From an uncultured Rhodobacterales bacterium (GTDB lineage Bacteria > Pseudomonadota > Alphaproteobacteria > Rhodobacterales > Rhodobacteraceae), in contig CAIQOV010000048.1 of NCBI GenBank assembly GCA_903873585.1, positions 1 to 52,262 on the forward strand: DNA of 52,262 nucleotides. The letters run 5' to 3'. A program made the position numbers and the translations under genes. Positions 26,550-35,104 of this stretch are shown here, piece after piece (position 1 is the first letter of the stretch; each line of letters begins with the position of its first letter). The notes under the pieces are model-generated. The model worked only from the letters and a program-made list of their open reading frames with translations, was not told where the DNA came from and searched no databases.

Positions 26550-26600
26550 ATGACCCGCCCCAAGGCGCTGTTGCGCGTGTTTTTCTGGAGCCTGTCATGA
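26550..26600 (+). CDS. Possible 16-residue leader peptide of the ABC-F gene
   Basis: ATG at 26550 opens MTRPKALLRVFFWSLS and the TGA stop (26598-26600) overlaps the ABC-F start as ATGA. A GAGG element lies about nine bases before the ATG. The ribosome-binding site of the ABC-F gene (GGAG) lies inside this small frame, so translation of the leader would pass through it. Two hairpins precede it (26508-26528 with a 7-bp stem and 26530-26549 with a 5-bp stem). Antibiotic-induced ABC-F genes in other bacteria use leader peptides. Whether this one is translated is unknown, and an ATGA overlap can arise by chance. Confidence 0.35.
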   Translation: MTRPKALLRVFFWSLS

Positions 26601-28105
26601 GCGTGCTTGCCGTAAAATCCCTGTCCCTGACCCTTGGTTTACCCTTGTTTTCCGATCTGAGCTTTGCGCTAGAGCCGGGGGATCGTTTGGGTTTGATTGC
26701 TGCGAACGGGCGCGGCAAATCTTCGTTGCTGCGGTGTTTAGCCGGAGAGTTAGAGGCTTCGGCAGGGGATATCACACGGGCGCGCGGCGTGACGCTGTGC
26801 CGTGTCGAGCAAGACGTGCCTGACGCGCTGCGCGCGATCACCCTGCGCGAGGCGGTTGCAGGGGCATTGGCCGATCCCGAGGGCGAGTTCTGGCGCGTTG
26901 ATGTGGCGTTGGACGCGTTAGAGGTGCCAGAGCCGGTGCGCGATCAGGCTTTGGGCGATCTGAGCGGCGGGTGGCAGCGCACAGGGCTTTTGGCGCGCGC
27001 AGCGGTGGTGGAGCCTGACATTTTGCTGCTAGACGAACCGACCAACCATTTGGACCTTTCGCGCATCGGTATCTTGCAGCGCTGGCTAAAGGGCTTGGCG
27101 CGGGATGTTGCGGTGATCGTCGCCAGCCACGACCGCGCCTTTCTAGACGCGGTGACAACGCGCAGCCTATTCTTGCGCGATATGGGGTCACGCGCCTTTG
27201 CGCTGCCCTATGCGCGCGCGAAGGCGTCGTTGATCGAGATGGATGCCGCCCAAGGCCGCCAGTTCGAAAATGACCTCGCCAAGGCCGAACAATTGCGCAA
27301 GCAAGCGGCCAAGCTGAAGAACATCGGCATCAACAACGGATCGGACCTGTTGGTCGTCAAGACAAAGCAACTTAAGGAGCGGGCCGAAAAGATCGAGGCG
27401 CAGGCCAAAGCCGCGTTCAAAGAGGTGTCAGCCGGCGAAATTCGGTTGGCCAATTCCGGCACCCACGCCAAGGCGCTGGTCAGCTTGGCGGATGCGCAGA
27501 TTGCCACACCGGATGGGCGACCCTTGTTTCGCAGCGGTCAGAAGTGGATCGAAAAGGGCGACCGTGTGGTGCTTTTGGGGCGCAACGGGGCGGGCAAGAC
27601 GCAACTGGTGCAGGCCGTGTTGGGGGCGATTACGCGGGGCCATGACCAGATCAAGGTTCCCCCCTCGTTGGTTTTGGGCCATTCTGACCAGACCTTGGCC
27701 CAGTTGCCACCCAAGGCCAAGCCCCATGATCTGGTCGCTGCGTTTAACACCGGCGATGGCCCTGCCCGCAGCCTGCTGGCAGAGGCGGGCATCAGGCTGG
27801 ACATGCAGACCAAACCCTTAGGCCCACTGTCGGGCGGGCAAAAGGCGCGGTTGGCCATGTTGTTGTTGCGACTGGCCAAGCCCAACTTTTACCTGTTGGA
27901 CGAGCCCACCAACCATCTGGACATCGAAGGCCAAGAAGCCCTTGAGGCCGAGCTATTGACCCAAGGGGCCACTTGCTTGCTGGTCAGCCATGATCGCAGC
28001 TTTGTGCGCAATGTGGGCACGCGGTTCTGGCTGATCGACAAGAAGCGGTTGATCGAGGTTGACGACCCAGAAGCGTTTTTCAGCGGGGAAATTGGTACGG
28101 CCTGA
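26597..28105 (+). CDS. ABC-F family ATPase (ribosome-associated)
   Basis: Two tandem ABC domains and no membrane segment, the ABC-F layout. Such proteins bind the ribosomal E site and either relieve stalling or protect against antibiotics. Domain 1 has Walker A ANGRGKSS (about residue 36), signature LSGGWQRTGL and DEPTNHLD. A charged linker of about 80 residues (from YARAKASLIEMDAAQG to KAAFKEVSAGE) forms the likely P-site tRNA interaction motif. Domain 2 has GRNGAGKT, LSGGQKARLAM and DEPTNHLD. Length is 502 residues, a little shorter than Uup or EttA. I cannot say which subgroup it is. A GGAG site precedes the ATG. Confidence 0.9.
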   Translation: MSVLAVKSLSLTLGLPLFSDLSFALEPGDRLGLIAANGRGKSSLLRCLAGELEASAGDITRARGVTLCRVEQDVPDALRAITLREAVAGALADPEGEFWRVDVALDALEVPEPVRDQALGDLSGGWQRTGLLARAAVVEPDILLLDEPTNHLDLSRIGILQRWLKGLARDVAVIVASHDRAFLDAVTTRSLFLRDMGSRAFALPYARAKASLIEMDAAQGRQFENDLAKAEQLRKQAAKLKNIGINNGSDLLVVKTKQLKERAEKIEAQAKAAFKEVSAGEIRLANSGTHAKALVSLADAQIATPDGRPLFRSGQKWIEKGDRVVLLGRNGAGKTQLVQAVLGAITRGHDQIKVPPSLVLGHSDQTLAQLPPKAKPHDLVAAFNTGDGPARSLLAEAGIRLDMQTKPLGPLSGGQKARLAMLLLRLAKPNFYLLDEPTNHLDIEGQEALEAELLTQGATCLLVSHDRSFVRNVGTRFWLIDKKRLIEVDDPEAFFSGEIGTA

Positions 28106-28146
28106 CCAAACCGGCCACGGCTGTGATACGAGCGCGCGCTACGCCA

Positions 28147-28196
28147 CGGGGCGCTGCCCCGGACCCCGGGATATTTGAGCAAGTATGAAAGGGGGG
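28147..28196 (+). repeat. Intergenic GGATATTTG repeat, copy C
   Basis: Same layout and orientation as copy B, with 31 identical bases at the start (28147-28177). It lies between the ABC-F gene and suhB, so copies B and C form direct repeats on either side of the ABC-F gene and its leader. Confidence 0.8.
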
Positions 28197-28298
28197 TGCG
28201 GGGGGGCACATTTGCGCCATGCGACCTTTGGGCCTTTCCTTCATGGGCCGTGCCGTGTATTGCCCAGCCGTTCCATCCATCCCTTTGCGGAGTGCCCC

Positions 28299-29087
28299 AT
28301 GCAAGGCAGTGCCAACCTTAACCTGATGATCAAAGCCGCGCGCAAAGCGGGGCGTGCCTTGGTTAAAGATTTTCGCGAGGTAGAGAACTTGCAAGTGTCG
28401 GCCAAGGGGCCGGGCGATTTTGTGACCAAGGCCGACCGTGAAGCCGAACGGCTGATCAAGGAAGATCTGATGGAAGCCCGCCCGACCTATGGTTGGTTGG
28501 GCGAGGAAACCGGCGCCACGGCGGGGGCTGACCCGACACGGCGCTGGATCGTGGACCCGTTGGACGGCACGACGAACTTTCTGCACGGTCTGCCGCATTG
28601 GGCGGTGTCGATAGCACTGGAACACAAGGGCGAGATCGTGTCGGGTGTGGTTTTTGATGCCGCCAAGGACGAGATGTATTGGGCCGAAAAGGGTGCAGGC
28701 GCGTGGATGAACGAGCGCCGCCTGCGCGTGTCAGGCCGCCGTCAGATGCACGAAGGGCTGTTTGCCACCGGCGTGCCGTTTGGCGCGAAAAAGACCCTGC
28801 CTGCGATGGTTGCCGATCTGGCGCGCCTGATGCCAGGATGTGCCGGTGTGCGGCGCTGGGGGGCGGCTTCGCTGGACTTTGCCTATGTCGCAAGTGGCCG
28901 CTATGACGGCTATTGGGAGCGCGAGTTGCAGCCTTGGGATATGGCCGCAGGCCTGTTGCTGGTGCGCGAGGCGGGCGGCTTTGCCCAAGCCGTGCGCGAG
29001 GGCCAAGACATCTTGGACTCAGGTTCCGTGATCTGCGGCAACGACGGGCTGTTTGACGCCTTTTCCAAGATCATCCGCAACGTCTAA
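28299..29087 (+). CDS. suhB: Inositol-1-monophosphatase family protein SuhB
   Basis: A Mg2+-dependent phosphatase of the inositol monophosphatase superfamily, which hydrolyses inositol phosphate. In enterobacteria SuhB also takes part in rRNA antitermination. The 262 residues include the metal sites GWLGEETGA and WIVDPLDGTTNFLHGLPHW (residues about 85-105) and the later WERELQPWDMAAGLLLVREAGG, which matches the third metal-ligand region. The ATG at 28299 follows a GCGGAG site. A hisN-type relative lies at 48.3 kb, showing the window has two members of the family with different DPxDGT contexts. Confidence 0.92.
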   Translation: MQGSANLNLMIKAARKAGRALVKDFREVENLQVSAKGPGDFVTKADREAERLIKEDLMEARPTYGWLGEETGATAGADPTRRWIVDPLDGTTNFLHGLPHWAVSIALEHKGEIVSGVVFDAAKDEMYWAEKGAGAWMNERRLRVSGRRQMHEGLFATGVPFGAKKTLPAMVADLARLMPGCAGVRRWGAASLDFAYVASGRYDGYWERELQPWDMAAGLLLVREAGGFAQAVREGQDILDSGSVICGNDGLFDAFSKIIRNV

Positions 29088-29210
29088 CGCAGCCCCTTTG
29101 GGCTAGGCGCGCAGGCCCTGTAGTTGGGGTTTTTTTTGGGATGACCTTATCCCTTAAAGGGCGCGCGTCTTAGGATGCGCCGAAGTTTATCCAACAAAAC
29201 CGAGACAAGA

Positions 29211-32200
29211 TTACGCCCCCGCCAACAACTGAGCGTTGCCGCCCGAGGCGGTGGTGTCAATGCAGATATGGCGTTCGAACTGGGCGTGGGCGGCGTCGGG
29301 CGCATCGCAGATCAGCGGCAGGATGGGGCCTGCGCGCTGGGACAGGTGCTGCGCCAAAGTGCGGGCTTGGGCGCTGTCACCCCACCACATCACTGCGCTA
29401 AAGCCTTGCAGGCGGGTGAGGGCGGCTGGGTCTAATCCGGGCGCTTCAACCGCTTGGCCGCCCATAGCGCGGATGCTTTGCGCTTGGGCTTGGGCGGTGG
29501 CGACGCTGGGGCCTAGGCATAGAACGGGCGCGCGGGCGTAGCGGATCAGGCGGTTGGATTCGCCTGTGGGGCCGGGCAGAGTTTCAGCACCAAGTGCTTG
29601 GGATGGCAGCACTTCGCGCAGGGCACTTTGCACCACGTTTTCATCGGTTGTAATATCCTTTGCCCCTGCCACGGGGGGAGGCATTTGCGTGAAGCGCGCC
29701 AGATATTGCGGGCCGCCTGCCTTAGGGCCAGTGCCAGAAAGCCCCTCGCCGCCAAAGGGTTGCGAGCCTACGACCGCGCCGATCTGGTTGCGGTTGACGT
29801 AGATGTTGCCCGCGTGAATCTGCGCCACCAAGCTTTGCACTCGGTCGTCGATGCGCGAATGCAGGCCAAAGGTCAGACCGTAACCTGTGGCGTTGATGTC
29901 TTGCACCACCTTGTCCAACGTCTGCGCAGGGAAGGTGGCCACATGCAGCACGGGGCCGAAAATCTCGTGCGGCATCTGGGCGATGCCCGCCACGCGCAGC
30001 ACGGTGGGGGCGATGTAGGTGCCGGTTTGGGGCGCCGACAGCTCCTTGACCAGCCGCCCTTCGCTGCGGGCTTGGGCGATATAGGCCGAGATGTTGGCCT
30101 GCGCTTGGGCGTCGATCACTGGGCCTATATCGGTGGAAAGTGCCCAAGGGTTGCCCATAGTCAGCGCGTCCATCGCGCCTTGCAGCATGGGCAGGATGGC
30201 GGGGGCAATATCCTCTTGCAGATACAGGCACCGCAGGGCCGAGCAGCGCTGGCCTGCCGATTGGAAGGCCGAGGCCAGTACATCGCGCACCACCTGTTCG
30301 GGCAGGGCGGTGGAATCAACAATCATCGCGTTCAGCCCGCCGGTTTCGGCGATCAGCGGCGCAGAGGGGTCGCCGTGGTCGGCCATATTGCGGCGGATAG
30401 CGAGGGCGGTTTGGGTTGATCCAGTGAAGGCCACGCCTTTGATGCGCGGGTCGCGTGTCAGGGCAGCGCCGATGTCGCCGTCGCCGGTTAGCAGTTGCAA
30501 CGCCGTGGCAGGAACCCCCGCTTGCAACAGCAGGTCAGTGGCTAAGGCAGCGATCAGGGGCGTTTGCGGCGCAGGTTTGGCGATCACCGCGTTGCCTGCG
30601 GCAAGGGCTGCAGCGATTTGGCCGGTGAAGATGGCTAGGGGGAAGTTCCACGGGCTGATGCAGGCAAAGGTGCCACGGGCGGGGGCGGTTAGGGCTTTGG
30701 CCCCATCGGCGTAGTAGCGCAGAAAATCCACCGCCTCGCGCAGTTCGGAAAGGGCGTCAGGCAAAGTCTTGCCCGCTTCGCGCGCCAGAAGGGCGAAGAT
30801 GGGGCCTAGGTTTGCTTCGTAAAGATCCGCCGCGCGGCGCAGGGTTTCGGCGCGTTGGGTGGGTGCGGCGGCCCACGGCTGTGCTGCGCGCAAAGCGGTT
30901 TCAATGTCAGTCAGGCTGGCGGTGACGACATGGCCCGTCAGGCTGCCGTCAGCCGGATTGGCGATACCGATGCGGGCAGCACCTGTGACGGGGCCAGCAA
31001 GGCGGGGGGTCGCCTCAAACACGGTTTGAAGGTGGGGGGTGCGGGCGGCTTGGATGAGCGCAAGGTCAGAGGCATCGGTCAGGTCATAGCCCTGCGCATT
31101 GCGGCGTGGCGCGAACAGGGCGGTGCCTGCGGGGATCTTGGCGTTGACGGCAGGCATGGATTGCAACTGAGTCAAGGGGCAAGCGGCCACTTGGGCGGCG
31201 GGCACTTCGGCGTTGACGATCTGGTGCACGAAGGACGAGTTCGCACCGTTTTCCAGCAAGCGGCGCACAAGATAGGCCAACAGGTCGCGGTGCGCCCCAA
31301 CGGGGGCATAAATGCGGCAGCGGGTGGCGTTTTGGGTCAGCACCAAGTCATGCAACCGCTCGCCCATGCCGTGCAATCGTTGGAATTCGTAAGCCGAGGG
31401 CGGCACGGCGGCTTGGTGTGCCATATGCAGCACGGCGGCAACGGTATGGGCGTTGTGGGTGGCAAATTGCGGATAGATGCGGTCGGTCAGGCTTAAGAGC
31501 TTGCGCGCTTGGGCCAGATAGCTGGCATCGGTGGCTTGTTTGCTGGTGTAGACCGGAAAGGACGACAGGCCCAAGATCTGGGCGCGCTTGATCTCGGCAT
31601 CCCAATACGCGCCTTTGACCAAACGGATCATGATCTTGCGATCCAACCGCACAGCGAGATCGTGCAACCAGTCGATCACGGCCCCTGCCCTGCGCCCGTA
31701 AGCCTGCACGACCACGCCGAACCCGTCCCACCCTTTCAGGCTGGGGTCGGAGAGGGTGGCCTCGATCACCTCTAGCGACAAAGACAACCGATCCGCTTCT
31801 TCGGCGTCGATGTTCAACCCAAGGCCCGCAGCGCGCGCCAGACCGGCGAGGGCACGCAGGCGGGGCACCAATTCATCCAGCACTTGGGCGCGTTTGGCAA
31901 CCTCGTAGCGCGGATGCAGGGCGGATAGTTTGACCGAAATGCCCGGATTGGTGCGGATATCGCCGCTTGTTGCGGCCCGCGCGATAGAGGTGATGGCTTG
32001 GGAATAAGACAGGTGGTAGCGGCGGGCGTCAGCTTCGGTGCGCGCCGCTTCGCCCAGCATATCGTAGCTGTAGGTGTAACCGCTGGATTCCAGATCCTTG
32101 GCGCGGATCATCGCGGCGTCAATCGTCTCACCCAGAACAAAGGTGCTGCCCATTTCCTTCATCGCGCGCGTCACAGCGCTGCGGATCACCGGTTCGCCCA

Positions 32201-32636
32201 AACGGCGCAGCGCTGCGCGCAGGTGGCCCACAACGCCCGGCTCGCGCTCTTCCAGCACCTTGCCGGTCAGCATAAGCGCCCAAGTTGAAGCATTCACAAG
32301 GCTAGAGGCCGAGCGCCCAAGGTGGCGGCCCCAATCGGCGGGGGCGATCTTGTCTTCGATCAGCGCATCCATCGTGGGCGCATCGGGCACACGCAGCAGC
32401 GCTTCGGCCAGACACATCAGCGCGATACCTTCGTCGGTCGACAGGCCATATTCGGCGAGGAACACTTCCATCAAGCCGGGCTTGGCGGACCCGCGAATTC
32501 GGGTGACCAGATCAGCGCCGTGGGCCGAGATGGTGGCGCGCGCTGCGGGGTCAAGGGCGGCTGTCGTCAGGTTTTGGGCGATAAGCTGTGCCTCGTCGGC
32601 CAAGGTATCATGTTGGATGCTGTCCCAAGGTGTCAT
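29211..32636 (-). CDS. putA: Bifunctional proline dehydrogenase / P5C dehydrogenase PutA
   Basis: PutA oxidises proline to pyrroline-5-carboxylate with FAD, then to glutamate with NAD+, channelling the intermediate. It is 1141 residues without the N-terminal ribbon-helix-helix of enterobacterial PutA, so it should not repress transcription itself. The proline dehydrogenase part has LNIDAEEADRLSLSLEV and, near its end, RLLENGANSSFVHQIVN. The aldehyde dehydrogenase part starts near residue 530, with FTGSTQTAL, ETGGLNAMIVDSTALP and Cys798 in SAGQRCSALR as the nucleophile. A GGGGAAG site precedes the ATG. It is divergent from an Lrp-type gene, the usual regulator of putA in alphaproteobacteria. 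Confidence 0.97.
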   Translation of the reverse strand: MTPWDSIQHDTLADEAQLIAQNLTTAALDPAARATISAHGADLVTRIRGSAKPGLMEVFLAEYGLSTDEGIALMCLAEALLRVPDAPTMDALIEDKIAPADWGRHLGRSASSLVNASTWALMLTGKVLEEREPGVVGHLRAALRRLGEPVIRSAVTRAMKEMGSTFVLGETIDAAMIRAKDLESSGYTYSYDMLGEAARTEADARRYHLSYSQAITSIARAATSGDIRTNPGISVKLSALHPRYEVAKRAQVLDELVPRLRALAGLARAAGLGLNIDAEEADRLSLSLEVIEATLSDPSLKGWDGFGVVVQAYGRRAGAVIDWLHDLAVRLDRKIMIRLVKGAYWDAEIKRAQILGLSSFPVYTSKQATDASYLAQARKLLSLTDRIYPQFATHNAHTVAAVLHMAHQAAVPPSAYEFQRLHGMGERLHDLVLTQNATRCRIYAPVGAHRDLLAYLVRRLLENGANSSFVHQIVNAEVPAAQVAACPLTQLQSMPAVNAKIPAGTALFAPRRNAQGYDLTDASDLALIQAARTPHLQTVFEATPRLAGPVTGAARIGIANPADGSLTGHVVTASLTDIETALRAAQPWAAAPTQRAETLRRAADLYEANLGPIFALLAREAGKTLPDALSELREAVDFLRYYADGAKALTAPARGTFACISPWNFPLAIFTGQIAAALAAGNAVIAKPAPQTPLIAALATDLLLQAGVPATALQLLTGDGDIGAALTRDPRIKGVAFTGSTQTALAIRRNMADHGDPSAPLIAETGGLNAMIVDSTALPEQVVRDVLASAFQSAGQRCSALRCLYLQEDIAPAILPMLQGAMDALTMGNPWALSTDIGPVIDAQAQANISAYIAQARSEGRLVKELSAPQTGTYIAPTVLRVAGIAQMPHEIFGPVLHVATFPAQTLDKVVQDINATGYGLTFGLHSRIDDRVQSLVAQIHAGNIYVNRNQIGAVVGSQPFGGEGLSGTGPKAGGPQYLARFTQMPPPVAGAKDITTDENVVQSALREVLPSQALGAETLPGPTGESNRLIRYARAPVLCLGPSVATAQAQAQSIRAMGGQAVEAPGLDPAALTRLQGFSAVMWWGDSAQARTLAQHLSQRAGPILPLICDAPDAAHAQFERHICIDTTASGGNAQLLAGA

Positions 32637-32741
32637 CAGGCTTCCCCTTTGCTTTGGGGCAGTTTATCAGGAACTGCACTTGGCTTTGCCCTGCAAATGG
32701 GGGGCTTTGCAGGCGATTGACCTGAAAATGTGGAGTATATC

Positions 32742-33197
32742 ATGCCGATTGACCCGCTAGACGCCTTCGATCAGGCCATCCTGTCGGTGCTGGAAGCCGA
32801 TGGGCGCATCAGTGCCACGGCCCTAGCGGCCAAAATTGGCCTGTCAAAATCGCCCACACAAGCGCGGATCAAGCGGCTTGAGGGTTTGGGCGTGATCAGG
32901 GGCTATAGCGCGCGGCTAGACCGTGTGAAGACGGGCCAAGCCCATGTCGCCTTTGTGGAAGTGCGCCTGTCTGACACGCGCGAGGCGGCATTGCAGGCGT
33001 TCAACCGCGCTGTACTGAAAGTGGCCGAAGTGGAAGAGTGCCACATGATCGCCAGCCGGTTTGACTATTTGCTCAAGGTGCGCACAGCCGACATTCAGGC
33101 CTATCGGCGCGTTCTGGCCGAGCAAATCTCTGCCCTGCCCCATGTGGCGGGCACATCGACTTATGTGGCGATGGAGGCGGTGCGGGAGGGCAGCTAA
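32742..33197 (+). CDS. putR: Lrp/AsnC-family regulator, likely PutR
   Basis: A 151-residue Lrp-type protein: the helix-turn-helix spans SATALAAKIGLSKSPTQARIKRLEGLGVI and the RAM effector domain follows from GQAHVAFVEVRL to the end. In Rhodobacter and Agrobacterium PutR activates the adjacent putA in response to proline. The divergent arrangement with a 105-bp gap fits. The ATG at 32742 has GGAG six bases upstream and is preferred over a GTG at 32730. Confidence 0.9.
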   Translation: MPIDPLDAFDQAILSVLEADGRISATALAAKIGLSKSPTQARIKRLEGLGVIRGYSARLDRVKTGQAHVAFVEVRLSDTREAALQAFNRAVLKVAEVEECHMIASRFDYLLKVRTADIQAYRRVLAEQISALPHVAGTSTYVAMEAVREGS

Positions 33198-33211
33198 GCC
33201 CCCCTTTGCGC

Positions 33212-33337
33212 TTATTCCTTGGGCTTGTTCACGTTCAGCCCGCCCTTAGAGCTGGCAACCGCGATAGAGGTCGTGGCCTTAGCCGCCTCTTTCTTGGGTT
33301 TTTTGACTTCTTTGCGTTTGTTCATGCCCTTGGCCAT
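33212..33337 (-). CDS. Small basic protein of 41 residues
   Basis: The frame starts MAKGMNKRKEVKKPKKEAAK, continues with a Thr/Ser/Ala-rich part and ends GLNVNKPKE. A strong AGGAG site lies seven bases before the ATG, which marks it as a real gene although it is short. About a third of the first 20 residues are Lys or Arg, suggesting contact with nucleic acid or the ribosome. I recall similar small MAKG...RSNKEAKKPKK proteins in Rhodobacteraceae, all of unknown function. It stands convergent to putR and downstream of the ROK operon. Confidence 0.7.
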   Translation of the reverse strand: MAKGMNKRKEVKKPKKEAAKATTSIAVASSKGGLNVNKPKE

Positions 33338-33427
33338 GTCATTCTCCTGCTGGCGCGACTGCGCTGTGATGGGGTCAGTGTAGACCTTTGCCGCGCGCGG
33401 GGGAATTCCCGATTTTTCTGCGAAAAA

Positions 33428-34369
33428 TCAGATGCGTGCCGCTAAGTCGGGGTGAAACACCAAAGCAGCTGCCCCAATCAGGCTAGAGGTGGTGCCCAAC
33501 TGCGCGCGGTGCAGGGCGACACCGTCGAAGCCCGGCTTCAGGTGGGTGGCAAGGGTGTGTTCGATCACTGGGGAGAGTTGGTCAAAGGCTTGGCTCATCC
33601 CGCCGCCCAAGATAATCGCTTGGGGGGATAAAATGTGGATCAGGCTGGCGCAGCCGATGCCTAAGAGTGTGGCTTCATCATGCACCAAGCTTTGGGCAAG
33701 GCTGTCGCCCTGCGCTGCTGCGTCATAAACAGCGCGAGCGTCTAAGGTGCGGCCATGCAGGGCCGAGGCGGGGGTTTGGGCGGCACGCGCACTGGCACGC
33801 TCGGCGAGGGCCGGACCTGCGCCCCAATCTTCAAAGCACGGCATAGCAGCCCCCGCATAGCGCGGCCAATCGCGGTGAAAGAACATATGCCCCAAATGCC
33901 CCGCCATACCGCGCCGCCCGCGCAGGGGCTTGCCATCTGCGATGATGCCGCCGCCGATACCGGTTGAGATGGTGATATAAACAAAGTCGCTATAGGCGCG
34001 CCCTGCCCCGTGGCACAGTTCGGCCACAGCGCCCGCGATGCCGTCATTTTCCACCTGCACCGGCATGGAAAGCTTGTGCGAAAGGGTGTCGCGCAGCGGG
34101 AAATCTTCAAACCCTTTGAGGGTTTGTACGCCAAAGACCCGACCTGTGATCGTATCCAGCGGGCCGGGGGCGCAGATGGCAGCCCCTTTCACCGGCGTGC
34201 CAGAAAGCACCTGCGCGCAAAGGTCGGCAATCTGGTCAAGCACCACCGCTGGCCCCGCCATCGCCTGTGTAGCTATGGCCTGTTGGGTGACGATCTGGCC
34301 CAAAGCATCCACCAGACCCACCCTGATCTGGGTGCCGCCAAGGTCAATCGCCAGCGCCAGATCGGCCAT
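33428..34369 (-). CDS. ROK-family sugar kinase
   Basis: A 313-residue ROK kinase. The ATP site DLGGTQIRVG is near residue 8, the sugar-binding ENDGIAGAVAEL near residue 107 and the second glycine loop ISTGIGGGII near residue 133. The zinc motif of the family (CxCGxxGC followed by LE) is mostly lost: only one Cys remains in MPCFEDW, after GHLGHMFFHRD. It starts at the TAATG overlap with the rpe-like gene. The alternative ATG at 34387 lies inside that gene. Phosphorylation of a hexose or amino sugar is likely, but the substrate is not known. It is the last gene of the seven-gene operon. Confidence 0.88.
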   Translation of the reverse strand: MADLALAIDLGGTQIRVGLVDALGQIVTQQAIATQAMAGPAVVLDQIADLCAQVLSGTPVKGAAICAPGPLDTITGRVFGVQTLKGFEDFPLRDTLSHKLSMPVQVENDGIAGAVAELCHGAGRAYSDFVYITISTGIGGGIIADGKPLRGRRGMAGHLGHMFFHRDWPRYAGAAMPCFEDWGAGPALAERASARAAQTPASALHGRTLDARAVYDAAAQGDSLAQSLVHDEATLLGIGCASLIHILSPQAIILGGGMSQAFDQLSPVIEHTLATHLKPGFDGVALHRAQLGTTSSLIGAAALVFHPDLAARI

Positions 34370-35067
34370 TACAGCGCTGCCAGCCAAGCCATGCGCGCGC
34401 CAAGGTCAGGCGCGTTGAAGGCAAGCGAGCCTAGAACCACCGTTTGCGCGCCTTCGGCCCGCATACGAGGCACAGTGTGTTCGCGAATGCCGCCGTCTGC
34501 CGCCAAGATCACCTGTGGGGCCTTGGCATCCAGCAAGGCGCGGGCTTCGGCCAGACGCAGATAGGTCGTCTCATCCGGTTGCACGCCTTTGATGCCGATG
34601 GGGGTGGATACCAGCGTCAGCATCGCCACATGATCCAACCAAGCCTCGGCCTGTGCCACTGGCGTTTCCAGTTGCAGCACCAGCCCCGCCTTTAGCCCCA
34701 GTTCCGCAATCCGCGCGAAGGCTTCGCGCAGAATGGCAGGATCAGTCTCGGCGTGGATCGAGATTAAATCCGCCCCCGCTTCAGCGAACTGCTCAATCTG
34801 TGACAGCAACACCGCCCCTGTTACCATCAAATGCACGTGCATCGGTTTGGCAGTTGCCTTGCGCAGATTGGCGATCTGATCGGGGAAGAACAGCAAGGCG
34901 GCGGTGAAATGCCCATCCGACACGTCGATATGCAGCATATCAACATGCGGCTCTACCCGCGCCAAATCGGTGCGCAAAGCGCCCAAATCGGCGCTCCACA
35001 CCGAGAATTCGGCGATCAGGCGGGTTTTGGGCAGGCTTTGCAGCCAATTTGCGTCAGGTCGTGCCAT
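34369..35067 (-). CDS. Ribulose-phosphate 3-epimerase-like protein
   Basis: A 232-residue TIM barrel related to Rpe. The metal ligands of Rpe are kept: MLHIDVSDGHF, HVHLMV and AADGGI. The first strand, usually PSILSADF, reads EFSVWSADLG, so the substrate loop differs from the housekeeping enzyme. SLAFNAPDL replaces the usual phosphate-binding end GSAIF. It could be an epimerase for ribulose 5-phosphate or for another keto-sugar phosphate such as allulose 6-phosphate or erythrulose 4-phosphate. It is 37 bp after tal and overlaps the kinase. Confidence 0.82.
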   Translation of the reverse strand: MARPDANWLQSLPKTRLIAEFSVWSADLGALRTDLARVEPHVDMLHIDVSDGHFTAALLFFPDQIANLRKATAKPMHVHLMVTGAVLLSQIEQFAEAGADLISIHAETDPAILREAFARIAELGLKAGLVLQLETPVAQAEAWLDHVAMLTLVSTPIGIKGVQPDETTYLRLAEARALLDAKAPQVILAADGGIREHTVPRMRAEGAQTVVLGSLAFNAPDLGARMAWLAAL

Positions 35068-35104
35068 GGGTCGTGCCTTCGGGTTAGCGCCAAGGGGCGT
35101 GGGG

